A stretch of 64,000 nt of DNA. It comes from Dendrolimus kikuchii (taxonomy: Eukaryota > Arthropoda > Insecta > Lepidoptera > Lasiocampidae). Position numbers and translations under genes: made by a program. Positions 24,205 through 34,083 of the stretch are shown piece by piece (positions within the stretch are counted from its first letter, which is position 1; every line of letters begins with the position of its first letter). The notes under the pieces were generated by a model that ran no database searches, was not told where the DNA came from, and was given only the letters and a program-made list of their open reading frames with translations. Location of the stretch: contig CM034412.1 of NCBI GenBank assembly GCA_019925095.2, forward strand, positions 16,637,499-16,701,498, in the 5' to 3' direction.

Positions 24205-25091
24205 GGCCCTTAGCCAAAATCCAGTAAACACCTGGTTCTCAGGCCTGGTTTGGGCTAGGGCAGCCGAGTTTGGGGTCAGGACGTAGGTAAAAATAACTTA
24301 AAACTACTTATCATAAAATTCTGCTGGAACCGGTTTTGCGCCGTCCTCCAGATGGTCTTCAATCCTCCCTAACCTCAAGTCGATTGCTCCAATAGTTCCG
24401 GAGCAATTTTGAGGTTAGGAAGTTGTTTTTTTGATCCTGGCAGCTCCGGGTTTCATCCGATTCCCAAGAGTGGGGTGTCGGACGACGCGTCTCGGCAGGC
24501 TCTTGCTGGCTACCGTGGCCGAATTTTAAGTTCTGAAGAAATTTTTTAACTTAAGGCCAGAAAACAAAAAAGTCCAAAAATTTTGCTCACTTTTTAATTT
24601 TTTACAGAAAAACTATCTAAAATCCTAAGGTCGTTTCTGGCCAATATGTCTTAGTTTTTGACGCTCTATCCACTAGTAATTTTGAATTTGGAATAGGTCC
24701 AAAAACAGCCAACTTGGGTCCACGTTTTTTCACTTTTTACACTCTAACTTTTTGGGTCGAGTTGGGAAACTGGTTTTTATATTTTTGGGGGATGGGGGCA
24801 ACGGGGCCCCACAAAAGCCGCCCTTAAAAATCGGGTGTCACCGATTTGGTTTCGGAGATATGAATTTTTGAAATTTTGAATTTTGATTTTTTCCGAATAA
24901 CTTTTTTGTCCGAATAGGTATGGATTTGCTTTTTGCACAGGCACCTGCGCCTCACTTTCCCGCACAAAATGACACCATGCACAACACTGTAGCTATCAAA
25001 AAACCTATTATTTTGAATTTTTTTCCCGAGGAGCTCTGAGAAAATCGACCGTTTCCGAGCGCGGTTCGAGCGGAACTGAGAGAGCGGAACT

Positions 25092-25108
25092 GGTTAGGTT
25101 AGGTTAGG
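25092..25108 (+). repeat. Telomeric (TTAGG)n tract
   Basis: About three TTAGG copies between the 5' end of E and the oligo(T) of F1. In sense orientation of F1 the poly(A) abuts CCTAACC, the TRAS-type insertion geometry. Confidence 0.85.
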
Positions 25109-25125
25109 TTTTTTTTTTTTTTTTT

Positions 25126-25348
25126 ATCTCCTCTCTCCGAGCTAACAAGATTGCTCGGGTTATATAATCTTTTGGGGGGTTTATTTTTCTTTTGTTTTTT
25201 TTCTTTTATCTATTTCTTTTTTTGTTCCTCTTTTTTCTTTTATTTATCTTTTCTTTTCTTGTTACTTTATTTTGGAAAAATAGGTTTACAATTTACTTAA
25301 CACTATTACATTTTTGTTTTGTCTAGTTTGTACAATTTTGCTTAACTA

Positions 25349-25379
<31 letters not shown>

Positions 25380-25755
25380 GTTTAAACATATTAAATCTAC
25401 TCTATTTTACTGTTACATATTTTATTATATCTAAAGTTTTACAATATTTCTTAATTAATCCAAACTTGTTTTTTCCAAAAAGTTTTTCTACTAACTATTT
25501 TCATACATATTAATATACTAAGTTTCAGGCACTATCCTTCTACTTTTGTTCGTTCTTTAAAACAGGCTTCTTGTATTCTTTATTTCTTATACTATTCTAT
25601 GTTAACCAACTATGTCTATTTCCTAACTAATTTTATTTTTCTATATGTTTTTTGCATTTTTTATCTTTTGTTATGGATTACTAGCTATTCTCTTATTTAC
25701 TAATGGTTGTCTGCGCATTATGCATATATACCTAAATATATGATAATTCCACATA
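25126..25755 (-). other. 3'UTR of F1
   Basis: AT-rich, no ORF. Terminal hairpin 25137-25158 (CCGAGC with GCTCGG, loop in sense AATCTTGTTA), 11 nt from the poly(A). A 20-nt or longer internal T-run lies near 25350-25379. Confidence 0.65.
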
Positions 25756-28700
25756 TTATACATCTATATTCTTATTTCTACTAACTACACTTTTGACTAT
25801 CTTAATACAGAATGCTATAAAAACCTCCACATTCTTTTTGGACATTAACTCGTGCATGTTTTCAAAGCGAATTTCGACTTGAAGCCTGCTTTCGCAGTCA
25901 TGTCTCTCCCGGGCATGTACCGGACACCAGAAGATAAGGTGCGGAACATCTTCCTGCTGCTCCTCATCGCAGATGCACGAGGGATTCTCTTTGCACCCGA
26001 ACCGGTTCAGGTACTCCGAGAATCCCCCGTGCCCCGTGAAGAGCTGGGTGTGCAGACCGGTGAGGCCGATCTGCCTAACTAACTTGAAGGCCCGCGTGAC
26101 TTCAGGGAAAAAGAGTTTCGTAACGGATGCCGTTGACTCTTGACAGTATCTCCGGTTCCATTCGTCAACCGTTCCCATGCGGAACTGCCGTTTGACGAAG
26201 GAAACCGGACACTTGTCGTAAAGCGGCTTCACTTTCAGAGAAAGTGCTGCCGCTTTCGCCAACTCATCCGCTCGCTCGTTTTCTCTGACGTCAACGTGGG
26301 CCTTAACCCAGTACAGGCTCACCTGCTTTCCATCGAGAACACACCGCCTAATGTTCTCTCTTGCTTCGAACGCCAGCGGGTTTACGGAGCTCCAGCAGCA
26401 CAGCGACTGCAACGCCGATCTGGAATCACTGTAGATGCCGAAGCTTCTTTCTGAGCGCTTCCAAGCCGACGCCGTAGCCTCACGTATCGCCAGCAACTCT
26501 GCCTGATAGACCGTGCAAAAGGACGCCAGCTTAATTTTCCGGCTTTTGGTCTCGACCTCATTATCCCAAAAGGATAATGAGGCTCCGACCTGGCCTTCAA
26601 TTAAGCTGCCGTCCGTGAAGATACGCACCGCCTGGTGGCGTTGCGCATCCACCTGCTCCTGGTCCATCAGGCAGCCAAACTGTAACTCGATCTGTGAGGC
26701 CGGGTGAGTTGTGTTGGCGTAAGCAACTCGCGTTTCCATCTCCCTGTCCCCAAGCATTGGCTGCTCTACCCCCCTCTTGGCCTCGTATAAGGAAGCAACT
26801 TCCTTTATACGGAGGTCAAGGGGGAGCAGACCAGCCAACACCATAGCTGAGTTCAGGGAGACGGTCTTATACGCTCTACACATTTTCTGCGCAAATCCCC
26901 GTTGGACCGTGTTGAGTTGCTTACGCACACCCAACTTTGTGGCTGAAGGCGCCCAGACGCTCGCTGCATACAGGATTACTGGCTCCAGCACCGCTGTGTA
27001 CATGATCCTGACGATCTCAGGGTTAAGGCCCCAGGTGACCTTCGCGGCGCGCGATAATTGCTTCTGGAACTTTATTGCCTTCGCACATACACTACGTATG
27101 TGCGAGTTAAATGTCAAGCTGCTGTCTATGGTTACACCTAGGAGCTTAACCTCTGAGGCCATCTCTATGCTGACCCCTCCCATGCTCAGTCTTGGGGTGT
27201 CATACTTCAATTTCCGCGTGAAAGTTACAGCTTTCGTCTTGTGAGCAGCAAATCTTAGTTTGTTTCGGACACCCCACTCCTGAACATAGGAGAGAGCCGC
27301 ATTAGCTCTTCTCTCTATGCTGCTGCCGGAGTCTCCATCAATCAATAGAACCACGTCGTCCGCAAACGCCTGTACGTAGTCTCCTCGTACTTCTAGCCCT
27401 TTAAGAAGGGGGTCGAGGAGCAGGTCCCATAGGATAGGCCCCCCTATGGATCCCTGCACACAGCCTTTCGTGGTCTGTCTTTCCACCTCTTCTCCTAGGT
27501 ACCTAAGCGAGACGCTGCGGTTCTCCAGGTAGCTGCCCAGTATCCTCTGGATATTTCCTGGGCAGTTTTCCTCCGCCAACCGGACCCTAATCATAGGCCA
27601 CCAAGCGCTATCGAATGCTCCCTCTATGTCTAGTGAAACGAGTGTTATAATCTTCTTAAGTTCCAGCTTTCTGCGTATTCTATTCACTAGATCATAGAGG
27701 GAGTCCTCCGTGCTTCTTTGGGGCAGGAATCCGTATTGGCGGGCGCTCAGCTTAGGCACGAGGTGCCACGTGAGTCGATTTACTATCAATCTCTCAAGAA
27801 TTTTACCCATCACTGGTAAAAGGCCGATGGGCCTATATGACTTCGGGTGGGAGTAGTCTTCTTTTCCCGGCTTCCGGAGCACGACTACGGTCGCTCGCTT
27901 CCAGATCGCCGGGAAATATCCGAGTGTAAGGCACTTATTAACCAGTGATAGGTAGAATTCTGGTTTATGGTAGATGGCCTGGGCACAAATGTCGGCGGTC
28001 AATCCATCCGCCCCGGGTGCCTTCTTTGGATTGAACCGGTGTACTGCTTGTTTAAGTTCAAGGGCGGTAAAGGGCGGATCGTCGTTCCCTAGCAAGGCGA
28101 TCTGATAGTTCAAATTTGCCGCCTGCTCTCGAATTTCCCTGTGTTCCTGGTTCTCTCCCTCGGCACTATCCTCGGGGTAAAAGGTCTCCGCAAGTAATGC
28201 GGCAGATTCACATGGGCCCAGGACCACTCCCTTATCTGTCATAGGCTCATCCTCGTCCCTCTTCTTCGTTCTCCCGATGACCCGGTATATCCCCTCCCAG
28301 ACTCCTTCCCGATCCTGCTTGCCGCAAAACTCTTTCCAACTCTTGGTCTTTGCAGCATTAATCTCCGTTTGATACCTTCTTTTGACTTGCAGGTACTCAT
28401 CGATACAGCTCTTCCTACAGGACGGCGCGGCGCAGCGGATTCTCCTCTTCTTCGCGACGACTCCACGCTTCAGTTTGGCGAGCTCTTCCGACCACCAAGG
28501 TAAGTTTATTTTATTTTTCTGTCTTATTTGTGCTATACTGTGTTTGCATGCCTCTACTACAATGTTATTTAATATGTTTACTTTATTTTCCAGGTCCGTC
28601 GTGTCTGTCAGTTCTTCGATATCTTCCATGGTAAGTCTATTTTCCAGCATAAGCTGGTCCGCTTTCTCACGAAAGTGGCCCCAGTTTGCTTTACGCGTGT

Positions 28701-29409
28701 TATAAATTCGGGTTGTTCTGGCCATGCATACACTGTTTAATGGACTAGCTACAATAGTAAAAAGAATGGTGTTGTGGTCAGAGCTCGTCACCCCGTCGTC
28801 TACCTTCCAGCCTGTCACGAAGTTGAGGAGGTCCGCTGAGCAGACCGTGATGTCGACAAAGCTCGTTAGAGCTTTGCCTCCACGCACGGTGTCGTAGGTG
28901 GGAGTGTCTCCCTCATTGAGCACCTGCAAGTCCAATTCGTTCAGGAGTCCTGTCAGCCTCTTTCCTCGTCGATCTTCTGTAGGGCTACCCCACCATGGAC
29001 TCTTCGCATTTACGTCGCCACCTATCACTATCCTCCGGGTCCCCATTGTCCTAGCGATATCTCTGATTAGCTCCATGTAGGGCTCCATGTCTTTGTCAGG
29101 TTCGCAGTAAAGGGAGGCGACTGTCAGAGCGCTAGATCCACTTCCCATCTTTACTACCACCAGATTGTCGGTGGTGTATTCAGGTACCACGATGGCTTGT
29201 ACCTCCGGATCAAAAACGGCAATTGCCGCTTTAATAGTTCTACTTGTCGATTTCGTGTTTTGGTAGACTCTAGCGCCCCGATATCTCCTCACCTTTTTTG
29301 CTATGCCTACGTAAGGCTCCTGGAGTAGAGCGAAAGCCGCACCTCTCTCGCTGGCAGTGTTGAACAGCTCGTTCGTTGCGAGTTCCATTCTCTGCAGGTT
29401 AGCTTGCAT
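25756..29409 (-). CDS. ORF2 of F1: endonuclease-RT-RNase H
   Basis: 1217 residues from MQANLQ. APE-like endonuclease about 1-220 (QEPYVG at 30-35, GGDVNAKSPWWG about 130, SSDHN 209-213), which would nick the telomeric target. RT about 455-720: YRPIGLL 525, SLDIEGAFDSAWW about 592, GSIGGP about 653, FADD 682-685. RNase H carries the full catalytic set D933, E971, D995, H1038 and D1048. A C-X1-C-X9-H-X4-C finger lies at 1145-1162. The ORF2 frame remains open upstream to the ORF1 stop (translates KGTPG...). Likely the enzyme source for itself and for gag-only D/E elements. Confidence 0.93.
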   Translation of the reverse strand: MQANLQRMELATNELFNTASERGAAFALLQEPYVGIAKKVRRYRGARVYQNTKSTSRTIKAAIAVFDPEVQAIVVPEYTTDNLVVVKMGSGSSALTVASLYCEPDKDMEPYMELIRDIARTMGTRRIVIGGDVNAKSPWWGSPTEDRRGKRLTGLLNELDLQVLNEGDTPTYDTVRGGKALTSFVDITVCSADLLNFVTGWKVDDGVTSSDHNTILFTIVASPLNSVCMARTTRIYNTRKANWGHFREKADQLMLENRLTMEDIEELTDTTDLENKVNILNNIVVEACKHSIAQIRQKNKINLPWWSEELAKLKRGVVAKKRRIRCAAPSCRKSCIDEYLQVKRRYQTEINAAKTKSWKEFCGKQDREGVWEGIYRVIGRTKKRDEDEPMTDKGVVLGPCESAALLAETFYPEDSAEGENQEHREIREQAANLNYQIALLGNDDPPFTALELKQAVHRFNPKKAPGADGLTADICAQAIYHKPEFYLSLVNKCLTLGYFPAIWKRATVVVLRKPGKEDYSHPKSYRPIGLLPVMGKILERLIVNRLTWHLVPKLSARQYGFLPQRSTEDSLYDLVNRIRRKLELKKIITLVSLDIEGAFDSAWWPMIRVRLAEENCPGNIQRILGSYLENRSVSLRYLGEEVERQTTKGCVQGSIGGPILWDLLLDPLLKGLEVRGDYVQAFADDVVLLIDGDSGSSIERRANAALSYVQEWGVRNKLRFAAHKTKAVTFTRKLKYDTPRLSMGGVSIEMASEVKLLGVTIDSSLTFNSHIRSVCAKAIKFQKQLSRAAKVTWGLNPEIVRIMYTAVLEPVILYAASVWAPSATKLGVRKQLNTVQRGFAQKMCRAYKTVSLNSAMVLAGLLPLDLRIKEVASLYEAKRGVEQPMLGDREMETRVAYANTTHPASQIELQFGCLMDQEQVDAQRHQAVRIFTDGSLIEGQVGASLSFWDNEVETKSRKIKLASFCTVYQAELLAIREATASAWKRSERSFGIYSDSRSALQSLCCWSSVNPLAFEARENIRRCVLDGKQVSLYWVKAHVDVRENERADELAKAAALSLKVKPLYDKCPVSFVKRQFRMGTVDEWNRRYCQESTASVTKLFFPEVTRAFKLVRQIGLTGLHTQLFTGHGGFSEYLNRFGCKENPSCICDEEQQEDVPHLIFWCPVHARERHDCESRLQVEIRFENMHELMSKKNVEVFIAFCIKIVKSVVSRNKNIDV

Positions 29410-29461
29410 TACTTTGTACGGCTTCCGCTCCTTAGAGATCGCTTGGTTCCCCGGGGTGCCC

Positions 29462-31069
29462 TTAGCAATAGGCGACCGAGGCGCGCGCTATCTCCTCCCA
29501 CCTGATGCGTATAGGGCATTTACTGTCAAAGGCGTTGTGGTCTATGTCCACCTTCTTCGCCCTCCTGCAATTGCAACAAGTGGGTGGTGCCCCCGCCCTG
29601 AAGTCCGGACATTCGTACTTCATGTGGGGGTCCCCACAGTGGCTGCACTTTGGCTGCTGTGCTTCTTGGCAGATCCTCTTGCCGTGACCGTAGCCAAGAC
29701 ATTGCGAGCACTGGACCAGCGGTGACCTGTCCGTCACGTGGAGTGTCTGGAGGTCTATCCTCACCACTCCTGTCGTCGTCAACCGCTGCCACAGCCTCGG
29801 CGCAACCCGTAGAACGACTCTATTGGTTAGGGGGTTTCTCCCCCTAATCTTATAGGCCACCATCATTTCAGTCTCTTCTTCGCTGAGCCCCTCGAAAACC
29901 TTGCGGTTCTGGTTTCTCAGGGCCTTGAAGAGATCTTCGTCGGTGTGTATTCTCAGCACACCGGTAATCTGAACTAAAGGGTTCTTATTTCGGACGTCCT
30001 CTACCTTTAAGTGCTCATTTTCCCTAATTCTTTCTTTGAGTTTTTCCCTATCACTGACTGTTTTACAGCCAATGATAATTTTCTTATCACGGCCTCTTCT
30101 TACTCTCTCTATCTCAAAGTCTCCATCCTTTGCCCTTAGGGTTCCTCGAATTTTATCGAGCACTTCTTCTCCCGTCCTTTCCTGATCCATGTCGGTGATT
30201 ACCACCGAGTGTAGCGTTGGGCGCTCCGGTGCTCTAGCCCCCTCTCTCCCTGACACTACACTGGCATAACTCGCCCGACTCTCCTTTAGTTCTTCCCTGT
30301 GCCTGTCAAGTTCCCCCTGGAGATCCCTGATGCGCATGCTGTTGTCCCTCATTAGGGCTGCGTGTTCCTCCAGCTTGCGCATCAATTCGTCTTTCCCTTC
30401 ATCAACCTTGCTCCTATCTGCTTCTGGGTCAATTTGGGCTTCGGCCCCTGTGTCAATTTTTGTTGTTGATTCCCGTCCTTTCCCCTTTCCCTTTATAACT
30501 CCGTCATCCTTACCTGAATCTAGCTCTTTCATAAGCTCGATACATAGCTGGTAAAGCCTGTCTACTGCCGCCTGAACTCCTTGCTTTATCTCGGTTTTCA
30601 GGTTTCGGGAGTTATTGAGGTGTAAATTAATTTTTGATAGTTGAGCTTTCGCCTCTGTCGCCCGACTTTTGTATTTTCCCGCCCCAGGCGGAGTCGTGAG
30701 GTCTTCCGTCGCAACTATTTGCGACCCTGGCGATGTCAAGGTCGAAGTCGAGGCCTTCTCTTCTGTTTTCGAGAAGGTCTTGTTCAAATTTCCGGAAGGT
30801 TTTGCGGCGGTCTCGGCTCCAGCCGCAGTCGTAACCTTCTTGGTTGGGGGGGGAGGGGAGTATTTAAGGGTTACATTCCTCCTAAAAGGATCCTGCGTCA
30901 CTTTTTCAGTCGGCTTCCCTGTCCCTTTCTTTGCCGTCAGCCATTCTCCAATACTCTTCCCTGATTTGGAAGTTGTCGGACTTGTCGTACTTGGGGATTG
31001 AAAATCCCCTTCGTCACCACTGCTGGTCTCCTGCAGGTCCTTACTAGGCTTCCTTGGTGTCCGAAACAT
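29462..31069 (-). CDS. ORF1 (gag) of F1
   Basis: 535 residues from an ATG at 31069 (MFRTPRKP). Ser/Thr/Lys-rich N-terminus, SRNLKTEIKQGVQ helix, acidic coiled region, RRM-like part with VQITGVLRIHTDED, and three knuckles at about 454-518 (CSQCLGYGHGKRIC, CSHCGDPHMKYEC, CCNC ending HNAFDSKC). Homologous throughout to the Gags of D and E, so mixed particles or shared RNA targeting are plausible. The stop TAA sits in the conserved word TAAGGGCACC. Confidence 0.9.
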   Translation of the reverse strand: MFRTPRKPSKDLQETSSGDEGDFQSPSTTSPTTSKSGKSIGEWLTAKKGTGKPTEKVTQDPFRRNVTLKYSPPPPTKKVTTAAGAETAAKPSGNLNKTFSKTEEKASTSTLTSPGSQIVATEDLTTPPGAGKYKSRATEAKAQLSKINLHLNNSRNLKTEIKQGVQAAVDRLYQLCIELMKELDSGKDDGVIKGKGKGRESTTKIDTGAEAQIDPEADRSKVDEGKDELMRKLEEHAALMRDNSMRIRDLQGELDRHREELKESRASYASVVSGREGARAPERPTLHSVVITDMDQERTGEEVLDKIRGTLRAKDGDFEIERVRRGRDKKIIIGCKTVSDREKLKERIRENEHLKVEDVRNKNPLVQITGVLRIHTDEDLFKALRNQNRKVFEGLSEEETEMMVAYKIRGRNPLTNRVVLRVAPRLWQRLTTTGVVRIDLQTLHVTDRSPLVQCSQCLGYGHGKRICQEAQQPKCSHCGDPHMKYECPDFRAGAPPTCCNCRRAKKVDIDHNAFDSKCPIRIRWEEIARASVAYC

Positions 31070-31294
31070 ACTCGGAGAGATTCGTCAATTTGTTAAAATT
31101 GCTCTATGAGCCAAGGTCCTATAACTAACTGTTGGCACAAAAGTGCTAAATAGTAATCCTAAAAATATGGTCAATAGACCTGTCCTTAAAACTAACACGT
31201 AAATAAAACAAAACACAATGTATTTATATAGTCAAAAGTGAAGTAAAATTTTTACAATAAACACTTATACTAATTACAATTTTTTCTTTTTTCA

Positions 31295-31344
31295 GGTCCC
31301 CAAGGAGAAGAGGAGGTGCCGGGAGTTTGAAATCTAGGATGCGG
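31295..31344 (+). other. Antisense exon-like cassette, F1
   Basis: T-rich tract and TTTCAG end at 31294, then a 50-nt segment and GTAAGT at 31345. Confidence 0.5.
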
Positions 31345-31540
31345 GTAAGTATCACCGGGTAAATAGGGAAGGTAAGGTATATGGTAAGGTATAGGAAACA
31401 GGTAAGTATAAGGTTTTGGTAAGGTAAGGTAAGTATAGGTAACAGGTTCAGGTAAGGTATATGAGTGGTAAGGTAAAGGTAAAGGTTGAGGTTTATACTG
31501 GTACGGTAAAGGTGATGGTAAGTAAAAGGTAAGTTTTTTA
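31345..31540 (+). repeat. Degenerate TAAGG/GGTAAG array, F1
   Basis: Imperfect TAAGG copies as in D1 and D2, following directly on the exon-like cassette. Confidence 0.6.
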
Positions 31541-32249
31541 TTATTTATAGTGTACAAGGTAAGTGTGTTATGAGTGTACCAGAGTGGCCTATGTGAGTTT
31601 TATGAAAGTTTGTGTGTTAGGTAAGTTTTTGGTAAGTGAGGTAAGTAGGTGCTATGCGCCAGGTAAGTACCTAGAGTGTATGTGTGTACGTGTTTGAGTG
31701 CGAAAGTGAGGAGTGTTTGATTTTTACTTGAGGTAAGTGAGGTAAGTGTATGTTTTAAACCGTTTTACCAAGCCTGGTATGTCCGTCTCAGCGAGCCGAT
31801 TCTGGAGATACCAAACTCGGCCACCCTGGGACAGACAATAGCCAAGCTATGGGCAAAAGAGTTTAAGGGGGGAGGTAGAGGGGGGGAGTGGGTTCCTGCT
31901 GATAGAGCTCGGCGTCCCGAGCCAAACGAGCCCAAGGTCGACTGCGTTAGGTGGTATAGAGCCCAGATAGCGTGGGTCCAAAGTTTCAGCAGAAAATCTG
32001 ATTTTCTTGCCTGGATTTTTAAAAACCTTTCTACACGTTAAGTGTTGTCCCAATAGGGGCGTGTTTGGGTTCGTTGGGCAGGGTTTTCCGAGGGCTACCA
32101 GTTTTTGACCTCAAAACACTACAAATTTTCCGACTGAAAAAGTCAGTTTTTATTGGCGCAATCGGTAGCGGGGAGGTCAACAATAATAACAGTACAGACC
32201 GCGTTTCCGTGCGTCCAATAACAAAGAAGATACAGCCGTTCAAAAATTT

Positions 32250-32773
32250 CCAAGATGGCGGTCCATCTGTCAAAAACAAATTTCAAAATCCTGTATCTCC
32301 GTGACTACCGGTCCTACGAACCTGGTTTTTGGGTTCTTTGTGAAGTCCTCAAGGTCCTCTACACGCCTAGCTAAAAAACCGAGCGTCGCGTTATTTCCGG
32401 GTTTTGAACCCCGGAATCGTTGCTCCTTATGGAGCTGTTGTCTCCAGAGAAAACCCCGTTGCAATAGGACCAATAGTTCCGAAGATATCGCGTCTTTAAT
32501 ATTTTCAAGATGGCCGCCAATCTGTCAAACTCCGGCGAGAATTGCCTGTAACTCGGTCAATTCTTGTCGGATTTTCACCGGATTTTGTCTGGGATAATAC
32601 CCAGTACAGTCTGCACCCCGTCCTGGGGGTGGTCCAAACTAAAAAATTTGACCCTTTTTTAAAGGCTGGATGCCTTCAGTAAGTCCAGGAGATGACAACA
32701 CAGGAAACCCCGTCGCTCTAGGTGTGATATTCGCCGAGATATCTAAAGTTGAAATTATCCAAGATGGCGGCGG
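32250..32773 (-). promoter_or_regulatory. Three YY1-like boxes, F1 5' region
   Basis: CCAAGATGGCGG at 32250, CAAGATGGCCGCC at 32506 and CCAAGATGGCGGCGG at 32759 (plus-strand reading); spacings 256 and 253 bp. Confidence 0.6.
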
Positions 32774-33318
32774 CCCTTGGCCAAAAGGCAGTAGAATTTG
32801 ATTTCTTGGCCCCCTATGGGTCGAAACACGCCGTTCTTGGATTCAAATGAAAGGCCTGGGTGAGCCCTAGATGTTGCCAGTCCTAAATTTACCCTAACCT
32901 ATATATATAACTATTTATTTGCAAAAAACACTTCAAAAATAAATATCTCCGTGCCTATAGTCGCTAAAAATGCCAAAAAATTGCCAAAATATGTCCAAAA
33001 TGTTGCTCTATTTTATGCTACTAAAAAATAATTTTTTCCAATATAAAAATTTGGAAAAAAGTCAAAAAATTTCGTAATTATCAGTTTTTGAATTTTTATT
33101 CGAGTTTTTTCCTCGGAACTTGAATGGGTTTTGGTGCGGCCGGATAGAGCTGTCCAGCGCGCACAATCTGGCAATCTCAAAACCCACGCGCTATAAATAG
33201 GTCCAGAGATATAAAGGGTCAAAGTTCAAATTTCTAATATAAAATAACTTAAGATTACTTAACATAAAATTCCGCTGAGACCGGATTTGCGTCGTCCTCC
33301 AGAAGATCTTCAAACACT

Positions 33319-33370
33319 CCTAACCTCAAAGCCCTCACTCCAGTAATTCCGGAGCAATTTTGAGGTTAGG
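33319..33370 (-). other. 5' region hairpin, F1
   Basis: CCTAACCTCAAA (33319-33330) is perfectly complementary to TTTGAGGTTAGG (33359-33370). The stem includes the telomere-like word GGTTAGG. Confidence 0.6.
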
Positions 33371-34029
33371 ATTTTGTTTTTTTAAGTCTGGTTCCTCCAA
33401 ATGTGCTCCGATTCTTGCGAATGGGGTGTCCAACGACGCGCCTCCGGAATCCCTCGGTGGCTACCGCGCCGGATTTTTGGTCTTCTTGAGACTTTTTCGA
33501 CTTATAGTCAAAAAACAGAAAATGATGAAAATTTTTGTCGGTTTTTATTTTTTAAAAAATTCGGGTATGACTTTTTCTAAGTTCGCATCTGGCCAGATGC
33601 CTTAGAATTTCGTCCTCTATCGGCCCGTATTTTTTGTTCTGAGCTCCGACTTATTTCTCAGATTTTAGGTCCACGTGTTTTTACTTCCGGTGGTATATCT
33701 TTCCAGATGGAGTTGGGAAGTTGTCGCTAGTGGTTGGGCCCTGTAGGGGCACACTGGGCGCACTAAAGCCGCCCTTAAAAAAGGGGGGTCACCGCTTTAG
33801 TTTTGTAGTAAAAACACTTCTAAGTTTAAAAATTTAGTTTTTTCACTATAACTTTTTTTCCCGAATAGATAGGGAACCACTGTTTGCACAGGCAGATGCG
33901 CCTCACAAATGCGCACACACTGATATATCGCACTGCACTCTATCGTTGAAAAAACCTATTTTTGTGAATTTTTTTTCCGCGGAGCTCTCAAAAAATCGAC
34001 TGACCGGGAGCGCGGTTCGAGCGGAACTC

Positions 34030-34083
34030 GGTTAGGTTAGGTTAGGTTAGGTTAGGTTAGGTTAGGTTAGGTTAGGTTAGGTT
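34030..34083 (+). repeat. Telomeric (TTAGG)n, longest tract in window
   Basis: 54 bp of uninterrupted TTAGG repeats (about 11 copies). It lies between the 5' end of F1 (minus) and the 5' end of G (plus), so the two elements diverge from it. Confidence 0.95.

Larger units (their letters stand above)
19842..25091 (-). mobile_element. Element E: second gag-only telomeric LINE subfamily
   Basis: T-run 19842-19870 joins the 5' end of D1 with only GG left of any telomeric repeat. Layout as in D1: about 1.45 kb of 3' non-coding DNA, intact gag (21316-22872), 2.2 kb of 5' non-coding DNA, and the shared 5' terminus. The terminus has a small duplication (GAGCGGAACT occurs twice near 25071-25091) before GGTTAGG. 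The Gag is clearly diverged from D1, so gag-only structure is old in this group. Confidence 0.85.
22873..25091 (-). other. Long 5' non-coding region of E
   Basis: Plus-strand reading: antisense exon cassette 23181-23289 (acceptor TTGCAG, donor GTAAGT, 109 nt), three YY1-like boxes (23695, 23939, 24192), hairpin 24368-24419, and the 5' terminus. The TAAGG array of D1 is nearly absent. No ORF supported. Confidence 0.7.
25109..34029 (-). mobile_element. Element F1: autonomous TRAS-like telomeric LINE
   Basis: Full element: T-run 25109-25125, 3'UTR, ORF2 (25756-29409), ORF1 (29462-31069), about 3 kb of 5' region and the shared 5' terminus directly followed by (TTAGG)n at 34030. Both ORFs are open. 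F2 and F3 are close relatives with equally long ORF2 (1217 aa each). Poly(A) next to CCTAA matches the TRAS orientation. Confidence 0.92.
31070..34029 (-). other. Long 5' region of F1
   Basis: Plus-strand reading: antisense exon cassette 31295-31344, TAAGG-like array about 31345-31540, YY1-like boxes at 32250, 32506 and 32759, hairpin 33319-33370, and the 5' terminus ending at about 34029. Resembles D1 in order and sequence. No ORF supported. Confidence 0.7.

Noticed and set aside
31070..34029. A host gene or cellular exon in the long 5' regions
   Set aside because: No ORF of note, and the same sequence recurs in six elements, so it belongs to the LINEs.
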